Positions 1 through 6,195 of a stretch of DNA of 7,329 nucleotides are shown one piece after another. Position numbers and translations under genes: made by a program. The notes beneath the pieces are model-generated. The model was given only the letters and a program-made list of their open reading frames with translations, was not told the origin of the DNA and made no database searches. Position 1 is the stretch's first letter; every line of letters begins with the position of its first letter. The stretch comes from Mycoplasmatota bacterium. GTDB lineage: Bacteria; Bacillota_I; Bacilli_A; RF39; UBA660. The stretch covers positions 1-7,329 of the forward strand of contig DUWA01000034.1 of NCBI GenBank assembly GCA_012840755.1, written 5' to 3'.

Positions 1-497
1 AAAAATATAAAAGAAAAATTAAAAAAGTAAAGATAAAGGAAAAGAAAAATGTATTAAAAGTTGGAATAATTGGTGAATTATATACAATAATGGAACCTTT
101 TTCTAATTATTTTATTGAGGATACTTTGGCTTCATATAATATAGAGGTTCATAGATATACAAATGCTGATTATCTATTATTTAAAAAACGTAAAGAAGTT
201 AAAAAGTTTTTAAATTATGCTAGTGAATATATTAAATATCCAATGGGAGCAGATGCAGCAGATAATATTGCTCGATGTAAATATATGGGAGAAAACAAAT
301 TTGATGGAATTATACATATTAAATCAAGTTTTTGTACTCCAGAAATTGGTGCTATGCCAATTATAAGTAAAGTGTGTAAAGATTATGATGTGCCTGTCAT
401 TTTTATGTCATTTGATTCTAATACTTCTGAAGTTGGAATTAAAACAAGGTTGGAAGCTTTTTATGATATGTTGGAAATGAGGAAACAAAATGAATAA
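1..497 (+). CDS. 2-hydroxyacyl-CoA dehydratase D-component-like / activase-related protein, 3' part (5' end outside window)
   Basis: The reading frame is open from the left edge (codons in frame from base 3), so this is the C-terminal ~164 residues of a longer protein. The ATG at 90 is not the real start: it has no SD, and the codons before it encode the conserved strand VGIIGELY that opens this domain. Family-typical blocks follow: MEPFSNYFIE, then IEVHRY, then FDGIIHIKSSFCTPEIG with a conserved Cys (codon 333-335), then KDYDVPVIFMSFD and the terminal GIKTRLEAFYDML. This pattern matches the HgdB/YjiM-like proteins annotated as CoA activase-related or 2-hydroxyglutaryl-CoA dehydratase D-component; related proteins carry an iron-sulfur cluster and receive electrons from an ATP-driven activase. 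The stretch where I recall homologs reading HVGGHG is here PMGADAADNI. The gene ends inside the start of the activase gene (8-nt overlap), so the two are probably translationally coupled. Substrate unknown. Confidence 0.85.
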   Translation, partial: KYKRKIKKVKIKEKKNVLKVGIIGELYTIMEPFSNYFIEDTLASYNIEVHRYTNADYLLFKKRKEVKKFLNYASEYIKYPMGADAADNIARCKYMGENKFDGIIHIKSSFCTPEIGAMPIISKVCKDYDVPVIFMSFDSNTSEVGIKTRLEAFYDMLEMRKQNE

Positions 498-1428
498 ATG
501 TTATATCGGTATAGACATTGGGTCTATTTCTACTAAAGGAGTAGTCATTGATGAAAATTATAATATAATATTTTCAAATTACATATGGACTGAAGGAAGT
601 CCTATAGAGGCGGTAAAAAAAATAATTGATTATTTTAAAATTAAGCTTGATAATAATTATCAAGTTTTTGGAATAGGTACTACTGGAAGTGCAAGAAAAT
701 TAATAGGTACATTACTAGAAGCTAACGTAGTTAAAAATGAAATAACCGCACATGCTATTGGAACAATGCGTATTGTTCCAAATGTTAAGACTATATTAGA
801 AATTGGTGGACAAGATTCTAAAATTATTTTTATTAAAGATAAAATAATTACAGACTATTCTATGAATACACTTTGTGCAGCAGGGACAGGAGCATTTTTG
901 TCTAGTCAAGCTAAAAGGCTTGGAATTGATATAGAAAAATTTGGTGATATTGCACTAACAGCTAAAACCCCTGTTAAAATAGCCGCTAGATGTACTGTTT
1001 TTGCAGAATCGGACCTTATTCATAAGGCACAGTCAGGATATAAAAAGGAAGATATTATTGCTGGACTTTGTAAAAGTATAGTCAACAATTATTTGAATAA
1101 CGTAGCTAAAGGGAAAAATATTTTAGAACCAATTGTTTTTCAAGGAGGAGTAAGTAAAAACAGAGGAGTTGTTAAATACTTCAAAGAAATATTAAAAAAA
1201 GACATAACAGTTTTAGAAAATGGTCATTTAATGGGGGCATATGGTGTTGCTATTTTATCCAAAAATAATAATACAGGAAAAATGTATGATTTAAACATAA
1301 AAAATATTGAGTTTAAAACAAAAGGTTTTGAATGTAAGAGATGTCCTAATGAATGCGAAATTATTAGAATATATAAAGAAAATAAATTAATAGATAGTTT
1401 TGGCAGTAAGTGTGGTAATGTTAGTTAG
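490..1428 (+). CDS. Acyl-CoA dehydratase activase (BadF/BadG/BcrA/HgdC-type ATPase)
   Basis: This 312-residue cytoplasmic protein belongs to the ASKHA-fold activases that hydrolyse ATP to push a low-potential electron into a 2-hydroxyacyl-CoA dehydratase-type partner. Visible motifs are the phosphate-binding GIDIGSISTKG (residues 7-17), GTTGSAR (63-69), EIGGQDSK (104-111), CAAGTGAFL (129-137), RCTVFAESDLI (167-177) and FQGGVSKN (217-224). Cys129 and Cys168 match the two cysteines that hold the [4Fe-4S] cluster between the subunits of the HgdC dimer. A C-terminal extension carries four more cysteines (282, 285, 289, 308), seen in the uncharacterised YjiL-like members. Length fits the stand-alone activase form rather than the very large fused versions. 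GAGGA at 479-483 sits 6 nt before ATG 490, supporting this start inside the tail of the upstream gene. It implies an anaerobic host; the substrate cannot be told from sequence. Confidence 0.9.
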   Translation: MNKCYIGIDIGSISTKGVVIDENYNIIFSNYIWTEGSPIEAVKKIIDYFKIKLDNNYQVFGIGTTGSARKLIGTLLEANVVKNEITAHAIGTMRIVPNVKTILEIGGQDSKIIFIKDKIITDYSMNTLCAAGTGAFLSSQAKRLGIDIEKFGDIALTAKTPVKIAARCTVFAESDLIHKAQSGYKKEDIIAGLCKSIVNNYLNNVAKGKNILEPIVFQGGVSKNRGVVKYFKEILKKDITVLENGHLMGAYGVAILSKNNNTGKMYDLNIKNIEFKTKGFECKRCPNECEIIRIYKENKLIDSFGSKCGNVS

Positions 1429-1471
1429 AGGAAAAAAATAAGATATGTAATATAATATAATAAATACAAAG

Positions 1472-1500
1472 TTGACAACAAAAAACTTTTAGTGTATAAA
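1472..1500 (+). promoter_or_regulatory. Sigma-A-type promoter for topA
   Basis: TTGACA (1472-1477) and TATAAA (1495-1500) are separated by 17 bp, an almost perfect housekeeping promoter. An A/T-only-like stretch just upstream (about 1441-1470) could act as an UP element. Transcription should begin near 1507, giving a leader of about 20 nt that contains the SD AAGGAAG (1513-1519), 7 nt from the topA ATG. I see no terminator for the preceding activase gene in the 98-nt gap, so read-through into topA is possible. Confidence 0.85.
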
Positions 1501-1526
1501 TATTGTAATATAAAGGAAGTGACATA

Positions 1527-3554
1527 ATGTCTAAATATTTAGTAATAGTTGAATCACCAAGTAAATCTAAAACAATTGAGAAATACTTAGGTAGTGAATA
1601 TAAAGTTTTGTCGAGTAAAGGGCATATTAGAGATTTATCGACTAAAGGAAAATATGGACTTGGAGTAGATATCGAAAATAAATTTAAACCAGATTACAAG
1701 ATAATAACTGGGAGAAAAAAAGATATTGAAGAACTAAAAAAGAATGTTAAAAAAGCAGAAAAAGTATTTTTAGCTACTGACCCTGATCGTGAAGGTGAAG
1801 CTATATCATGGCATTTGTATGACACACTTGAATTATCTGATGACAAATACGAAAGAGTTGTTTTTAATGAAATAACCAAAAGTGCTGTTATAAATGCCTT
1901 TTCTAACTCAAGAAAGATTGATAAGAATTTGGTTAATAGTCAGGAAACTAGAAGAATATTAGATAGAATAATTGGGTTTAGGTTAAGTAAATTGATCCAA
2001 TCTAAAACTGATGGTTCATCAGCAGGTAGAGTGCAAAGTGTTGCGCTAAAATTAATAGTAGATAAGGAAAAAGAAGTTTTAGCGTTTGTTTCTGAAGAAT
2101 ATTGGACAATTCATGCTGATTTTGAATCATTTGATGCAGAATTATTTGCATACAACAATAAAGAACTCAAAATTAAAAATGAAATTGAAGCTAATGAAAT
2201 ACTATCTAAGCTGAGTAAAGCATTTAAAATTGATAGTGTTGATAAAAAAGAAAAAAACAAAAAATCAAAATTACCTTTTAGAACAAGTACATTACAGCAA
2301 GCAGCATCAAATAAACTTGGTATGAGTGCTAAAAAAACTATGACAGTTGCTCAAAAACTATATGAAGGGATTGAGCTTGCAGATGAAACAGTGGGTTTAA
2401 TAACTTATATGCGTACAGATTCTGCTAGACTTTCAAATGATTTTATATCTAATGCATATAACTATATAGAAGCAAAATATGGAAAGGAATATTTAGGTTC
2501 TGTAAAACAAAGTAAAAAAAGTGATAATGTTCAAGATGCCCATGAGGCAATAAGACCAACAAGTCTAGATCGAGATCCTATTTCTGTAAAACCATTTTTA
2601 TCTAATGATGAATACAAATTATATAAAATGATTTATTATAGAGCTCTTGCTTCGTTAATGGCAGATGCTAAAACTATTAACACTACAATTATTTTAGATA
2701 ATAACAATTATCAATTTAAGACAACAGGCCAAATAATTAAATTTGATGGGTATTTAAAAGTTTATAGTGAGTATGAGGATGTGTCAGAAACTATTTTACC
2801 ACCTTTCGATACATATAATAGTAATGTAATAGTTTCTAAAGAAATAAACAAAGAACAACACTTTACTAAACCACCTGCTAGATATACTGAGGCAAGATTA
2901 ATAAAGGAATTAGAAGAACTTGGAATAGGTAGACCAAGTACTTATTCTACAATAATGGATACAATTAAAAAAAGAGGTTATGTAGAAATTGATGATAAAA
3001 AGTTTATTCCTACTAACATAGGAATTGAAATAACTGAAAAACTTCAAGAATTTTTCAATCACATTATTAATGTTGAATATACTGCAAATATGGAATCTGA
3101 TTTAGATAAAATAGCGGAAGGAAATATTATATGGAATGAAGTTATTGATGATTTTTACAATAAGTTTGAACCTTCAGTAAAAGAAGCATTTAATAATATG
3201 CAAAAAAAGGAACCAGAAAAAACTGGAGAAAATTGTCCGCTTTGTAATAATGAATTAGTAATTAGAAAAGGAAAATACGGATACTTTACTGCATGTAGTA
3301 ATTATCCGGAATGTAAATATATAAAAACAGAACCAAAAACAGTGGTGGAAGTTATTGATTGTCCTAATTGTGATGGTAAAATTGTTGAAAAGAAAAGTAA
3401 AAAGGGTAGGTTATTTTATGGATGTAATAATTACCCTAAATGTAATACTGCATATTGGGATAAACCAACTGGAGAAAATTGTCCAGATTGTGCTTCAATG
3501 TTAATAGAAAAAAAGGGAAAAATAAAATGTAGTTCATGTTCATTTGAAAAATAG
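1527..3554 (+). CDS. topA: DNA topoisomerase I (type IA)
   Basis: A 675-residue type IA topoisomerase, which relaxes negative supercoils by cutting one strand through a 5'-phosphotyrosine. The N-terminal Toprim domain begins VIVESPSKSKTI with Glu9, followed by ATDPDREGE with the Mg-binding acids Asp85, Asp87 and Glu89. The catalytic block LITYMRTDSARLS places the nucleophile at Tyr294 with Arg296 beside it. QDAHEAIRPT (336-345) and GIGRPSTYSTI (466-476) are further family signatures. The C-terminus carries three zinc ribbons: Cys 570/573/590/596, Cys 612/615/633/639, and a shorter third with Cys 652/655/668/671. Length and layout are ordinary for Bacillota TopA. The start has a good SD and its own promoter. 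Unlike the dprA-topA-trmFO order common in Bacilli, topA here lies alone between an activase gene and an orphan gene. Confidence 0.98.
   Translation: MSKYLVIVESPSKSKTIEKYLGSEYKVLSSKGHIRDLSTKGKYGLGVDIENKFKPDYKIITGRKKDIEELKKNVKKAEKVFLATDPDREGEAISWHLYDTLELSDDKYERVVFNEITKSAVINAFSNSRKIDKNLVNSQETRRILDRIIGFRLSKLIQSKTDGSSAGRVQSVALKLIVDKEKEVLAFVSEEYWTIHADFESFDAELFAYNNKELKIKNEIEANEILSKLSKAFKIDSVDKKEKNKKSKLPFRTSTLQQAASNKLGMSAKKTMTVAQKLYEGIELADETVGLITYMRTDSARLSNDFISNAYNYIEAKYGKEYLGSVKQSKKSDNVQDAHEAIRPTSLDRDPISVKPFLSNDEYKLYKMIYYRALASLMADAKTINTTIILDNNNYQFKTTGQIIKFDGYLKVYSEYEDVSETILPPFDTYNSNVIVSKEINKEQHFTKPPARYTEARLIKELEELGIGRPSTYSTIMDTIKKRGYVEIDDKKFIPTNIGIEITEKLQEFFNHIINVEYTANMESDLDKIAEGNIIWNEVIDDFYNKFEPSVKEAFNNMQKKEPEKTGENCPLCNNELVIRKGKYGYFTACSNYPECKYIKTEPKTVVEVIDCPNCDGKIVEKKSKKGRLFYGCNNYPKCNTAYWDKPTGENCPDCASMLIEKKGKIKCSSCSFEK
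3221..3238 (+). repeat. 18-bp direct repeat, copy 1, at the first TopA zinc ribbon
   Basis: AACTGGAGAAAATTGTCC recurs exactly at 3467-3484, offset by 246 bp (82 codons, same frame). It encodes TGENCP at the entry to the first zinc ribbon. The flanking bases differ, so the identity is limited to 18 bp. Confidence 0.85.
3467..3484 (+). repeat. 18-bp direct repeat, copy 2, at the third TopA zinc ribbon
   Basis: This is the second exact copy of the 18-bp unit at 3221-3238, encoding TGENCP before the third, shorter zinc ribbon. It is consistent with internal duplication of the ribbon module within topA. Confidence 0.85.
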
Positions 3555-3577
3555 TTATTGTATATAACTATTTTTTT
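3547..3577 (+). terminator. Intrinsic terminator of topA
   Basis: ATAGTTAT (3551-3558) pairs perfectly with ATAACTAT (3564-3571) around a 5-nt loop, and the stem can be extended by four A-T pairs (3547-3550 with 3572-3575). A run of seven T (3571-3577) follows. The topA stop codon lies inside the left arm. The stem is weak in G+C, but its position directly at the gene end and the T run support it. Confidence 0.75.
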
Positions 3578-3578
3578 G

Positions 3579-3607
3579 TTGACCAAGTGCTTTATATTTT
3601 GTATAAT
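3579..3607 (+). promoter_or_regulatory. Sigma-A-type promoter for the 277-residue orphan gene
   Basis: TTGACC (3579-3584) and a perfect TATAAT (3602-3607) are separated by 17 bp. The -35 box starts one base after the T run of the topA terminator. Transcription should start near 3614, leaving only about 14 nt before the ATG at 3628; the SD-like AAGAAGG (3614-3620) lies within that very short leader. Confidence 0.85.
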
Positions 3608-3627
3608 CAACTTAAGAAGGTGTTATT

Positions 3628-4461
3628 ATGGCAAAATATCAATTAGTAGTTAAAAATATTATTAATAACAAATCTGTGTCAATTAAAATCAAAAGTAAAA
3701 ATTCATCTCAGATAACAGATAAAGTTAGTTTATATGAAATAGATGCATTAACTTCAAGTTATGAAAATAAACAACATTTTTTAAATGCTTTAAAAGCAAG
3801 TAAATGCATTGATTTTGATTATGGGGAAATCTATATTGAATATAACTATAGAGGAATTAGAAGATTGGAACCAATATATAATGATAAACTACTTAAAAAA
3901 TCAGCACTTGCCTATTTAAATAATAAAAAGGATATATCTTTAATAAATGGGTATAATGAATTTGTTAAAAAATTATTGAAAGATATAATGACAGAAAAAT
4001 CATTTAATAAAATTATATACAATCCAAATATGAATTATATGCTAAAAGACAAATTATTAGACTATAAAGAACTATGTTTTAAAAATAGTTATACGGTACA
4101 AGAAATACAAGATTTGAAATATTTAGAAAAAGATATATATAGATTTATTAATAATTATAGAGTTTTAAGACAATTAAAAACAATATATAATAGTAAAATT
4201 ATATATAACGATTTGAGCAAACACAATAATTTAAAATTACAAAAAGAAAATAGATATCAAAACCGTAAGATTGAACCTAGAGATTATAATAATACTATTG
4301 ATGTTTATGAAAGAAATTTTATAAATAAAACGCATACTGATCGTGAGGAATTTTTAAGCGAACATGAGATTATGTTAATGCAAGAAGGCTTACCACCTTA
4401 CTATTCTGAAAAAGATTATGAATTAGAAGAACAAAAGGAAGAATATGGATTAAAAAAATAA
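3628..4461 (+). CDS. Unrecognised 277-residue cytoplasmic protein
   Basis: I do not recognise a family. The protein has no signal peptide, membrane segment, P-loop, zinc cluster or other catalytic motif I can see. It has only two cysteines, no tryptophan, and by my count 26 Tyr and 29 Asn, with many Lys. By eye it looks like an N-terminal beta-hairpin (residues 3-23), a helix (about 33-58), a second beta-hairpin with aromatic strands, GEIYIEYNYRGIRRLEPIYN (66-85), then a mainly helical region (87-195) and a charged, probably flexible tail (200-277) ending acidic and then GLKK. A consensus promoter, an SD with 7-nt spacing and an uninterrupted frame argue for a real, expressed gene. It sits directly upstream of pyrG, where many Bacilli encode the RNA polymerase delta subunit RpoE, but it shows neither the delta HARE-HTH domain nor its long Asp/Glu tail. 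Function unknown. Confidence 0.85.
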   Translation: MAKYQLVVKNIINNKSVSIKIKSKNSSQITDKVSLYEIDALTSSYENKQHFLNALKASKCIDFDYGEIYIEYNYRGIRRLEPIYNDKLLKKSALAYLNNKKDISLINGYNEFVKKLLKDIMTEKSFNKIIYNPNMNYMLKDKLLDYKELCFKNSYTVQEIQDLKYLEKDIYRFINNYRVLRQLKTIYNSKIIYNDLSKHNNLKLQKENRYQNRKIEPRDYNNTIDVYERNFINKTHTDREEFLSEHEIMLMQEGLPPYYSEKDYELEEQKEEYGLKK

Positions 4462-4469
4462 ATAACTGT

Positions 4470-4498
4470 TTGAATTTTTAAAATATTAATGTTATAAT
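4470..4498 (+). promoter_or_regulatory. Promoter for pyrG (extended -10)
   Basis: TTGAAT (4470-4475) and TATAAT (4493-4498) are separated by 17 bp, and TGT at 4490-4492 gives an extended -10 (TGN-TATAAT). Transcription should begin around 4504-4506, in AAAAAGAGCC (4500-4509). It lies upstream of the leader hairpin, so its transcripts meet a terminator before the pyrG start. Confidence 0.85.
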
Positions 4499-4510
4499 GA
4501 AAAAGAGCCG

Positions 4511-4540
4511 AGAGTTCTCAAACGAGGACTCTTATTTTTT
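4511..4540 (+). terminator. Leader terminator / probable attenuator of pyrG
   Basis: AGAGTTCTC (4511-4519) pairs with GAGGACTCT (4524-4532) as a 9-bp stem with one G-U pair and an AAAC loop, followed by TTATTTTTT and more T after one G. It lies about 13 bp after the -10 box of the pyrG promoter and ends before the SD (AGGAGG, 4546-4551). No promoter is visible between it and pyrG, so both initiation at 4504-4506 and read-through from the orphan gene must cross it. This is the layout of the CTP-sensitive pyrG attenuators of Gram-positive bacteria. A competing pairing exists: AAGAGCC (4503-4509) with GGACTCTT (4526-4533), leaving one bulged A. The hairpin may also end transcripts of the upstream gene. 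That it terminates is well supported; that it is regulated is inference. Confidence 0.8.
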
Positions 4541-4556
4541 GTTTTAGGAGGTAAAT

Positions 4557-6179
4557 ATGGCTAAATTTATATTTGTAACTGGTGGAGTAGTATCAGGATT
4601 AGGAAAGGGTGTAACTGCATCTTCAATAGCACTTCTTTTAAAAAAAAGAGGCTATAAAGTATTTATGCAAAAATTTGATCCTTATATAAATATTGATCCA
4701 GGAACTATCTCTCCATATCAACACGGTGAAGTTTTTGTGACTTATGATGGTGCTGAAACTGATCTTGATTTAGGACATTATGAAAGATTTATTGATGTTG
4801 AACTTAACAAAACATCAAATATAACAACAGGTAAAATTTATTCTTCTGTTATTGAAAAAGAAAGAAATGGTGAATATTCTGGGTCGACTGTACAAGTTGT
4901 TCCACATATTACCAATGAAATTAAAAATAAAATTAAAGAGGCAGCAGATTCATCAGGTGCTGATATTGTTATAACTGAAATAGGTGGAACTATTGGTGAT
5001 ATAGAATCTCTTCCCTTTATTGAGGCAATAAGACAATTTAGACAAGAAACAGGTAAAGAAAATTCTTTATTTATACATACCACGTTAATACCATATATAT
5101 ATGGATCCTATGAACTTAAAACCAAACCAACACAACATAGTGTTGCAGATTTAAGGTCTTTTGGTATTCAACCAGATATATTAGTATGTCGAACACCAAA
5201 AGAGTTAGATCAATCTATTATTAATAAACTAGCACTTTATTGTAGTGTCGATAGTAAAGCAGTTATTGAGGCTATTGACGTTAAAAATATATATGAAATA
5301 CCAATAAACTTCTATAACCAAAAATTAGATGAAATAGTATGTGAATATTTAAATATTAGAGCAAAAAAAATAAACCTTAGAGAATGGTATGAATTAATAG
5401 ATACAGTAAACAATTTAAACTCTTCAGTAACAATTGGACTTGTAGGAAAATATGTTGAGTTACATGATGCTTACTTATCAGTAAAAGAAGCACTAATTCA
5501 TGCAGGATATAAGTTTCATACTAAAATAAATATTGAATGGATAAGTTCAGAATTATTAAAAAAAGAAGAAAACATGAATCAAATATTTAAAAATGTAGAT
5601 GGCATTATTGTACCTGGTGGATTTGGTGTTAAAGATATTAAAGGAGAAATGAATGCTATAAAATATGCACGTGAAAATAATATACCTTTTTTTGGAATAT
5701 GTTTAGGAATGCAACTAGCATGTATCGAATTCGCACAAAATGTTTGTAATATTAGTGATGCTAATTCAAAAGAATTTGATGAACAAACAAAAAATCCAAT
5801 AATTGATTTAATGTTAGAAACTAAAAAAATTAACCAACTAAACAGTACTTTAAGATTAGGAAATTACCCATGTACTATTATAAAAAATACTAAAGCCCAT
5901 GAATACTATAAAAAAGTTAATATTCAAGAAAGACATAGACATAGGTATGAATTTAATAATAAATACATTAATTTATTTGAACAAAAAGGAATGATTTTCT
6001 CTGGCATGAATAACGAAAAAAAATTAGTTGAGATTATTGAACTTGAAAATCACAAATGTTTTATTGGTTGTCAATTTCATCCAGAATTCAAAAGCAGACC
6101 AACTAAACCACATCCTTTATTTGAGTTTTTTATAAAAACAAGCATAGAAAATAAATGTAAAGAGAAAAATGTGATATAA
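4557..6179 (+). CDS. pyrG: CTP synthase (glutamine-hydrolysing)
   Basis: A 540-residue enzyme converting UTP, ATP and glutamine to CTP, the last step of de novo pyrimidine nucleotide synthesis. The N-terminal amidoligase domain begins FVTGGVVSGLGKG with Lys17 in the phosphate loop, then DPYINIDPGTISPYQHGEVF, TDLDLGHYERF (Asp71) and TEIGGTIGDIES (Glu141). The C-terminal class I glutamine amidotransferase domain (from about 290) shows PGGFG (353-357), the nucleophile Cys382 in GICLGMQ, RHRHRYE (459-465) and the His508/Glu510 pair in FHPEF. Length is normal. The usual GGTMRLG element reads NSTLRLG (429-435), a mild departure. The SD AGGAGGT lies 5 nt before the ATG. The gene has its own promoter and a leader hairpin suggestive of attenuation, and likely heads a transcript with xer and tdk. 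Confidence 0.98.
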   Translation: MAKFIFVTGGVVSGLGKGVTASSIALLLKKRGYKVFMQKFDPYINIDPGTISPYQHGEVFVTYDGAETDLDLGHYERFIDVELNKTSNITTGKIYSSVIEKERNGEYSGSTVQVVPHITNEIKNKIKEAADSSGADIVITEIGGTIGDIESLPFIEAIRQFRQETGKENSLFIHTTLIPYIYGSYELKTKPTQHSVADLRSFGIQPDILVCRTPKELDQSIINKLALYCSVDSKAVIEAIDVKNIYEIPINFYNQKLDEIVCEYLNIRAKKINLREWYELIDTVNNLNSSVTIGLVGKYVELHDAYLSVKEALIHAGYKFHTKINIEWISSELLKKEENMNQIFKNVDGIIVPGGFGVKDIKGEMNAIKYARENNIPFFGICLGMQLACIEFAQNVCNISDANSKEFDEQTKNPIIDLMLETKKINQLNSTLRLGNYPCTIIKNTKAHEYYKKVNIQERHRHRYEFNNKYINLFEQKGMIFSGMNNEKKLVEIIELENHKCFIGCQFHPEFKSRPTKPHPLFEFFIKTSIENKCKEKNVI

Positions 6180-6180
6180 T
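6172..6180 (+). promoter_or_regulatory. Possible extended -10 promoter for xer, overlapping the pyrG stop
   Basis: TGATATAAT is a perfect extended -10 (TGN-TATAAT) that contains the pyrG TAA stop. No good -35 box is found 17-18 bp upstream, which extended -10 promoters can tolerate. Initiation near 6187 would leave only about 9 nt before the xer ATG. Chance occurrence is plausible in such A+T-rich DNA. Confidence 0.45.
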
Positions 6181-6195
6181 GAAGTTAGTGATATT

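Noticed and set aside
90..497. The ATG at 90 as the start of a complete 135-residue gene
   Set aside because: The frame is open to the left edge, there is no SD before 90, and the upstream codons encode a conserved strand (VGIIGELY) of the same domain, so it is a partial gene.
1441..1470. A second promoter from the TATAAT at 1451-1456
   Set aside because: No acceptable -35 lies at the right distance, and the stretch is simply A+T-rich DNA upstream of a much better promoter at 1472-1500.
1694..1879. Minus-strand frame of 61 codons inside topA
   Set aside because: It is antisense to the conserved Toprim region, with low-complexity Ser/Phe composition and no supporting SD or promoter.
3628..4461. 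The orphan gene as rpoE (RNA polymerase delta)
   Set aside because: The position fits, but it lacks the N-terminal HARE-HTH pattern and the long Asp/Glu tail and is about 100 residues longer than typical delta.
4838..5083. Minus-strand frame of 81 codons inside pyrG
   Set aside because: It is a shadow of the conserved synthetase domain with no homology that I recognise.
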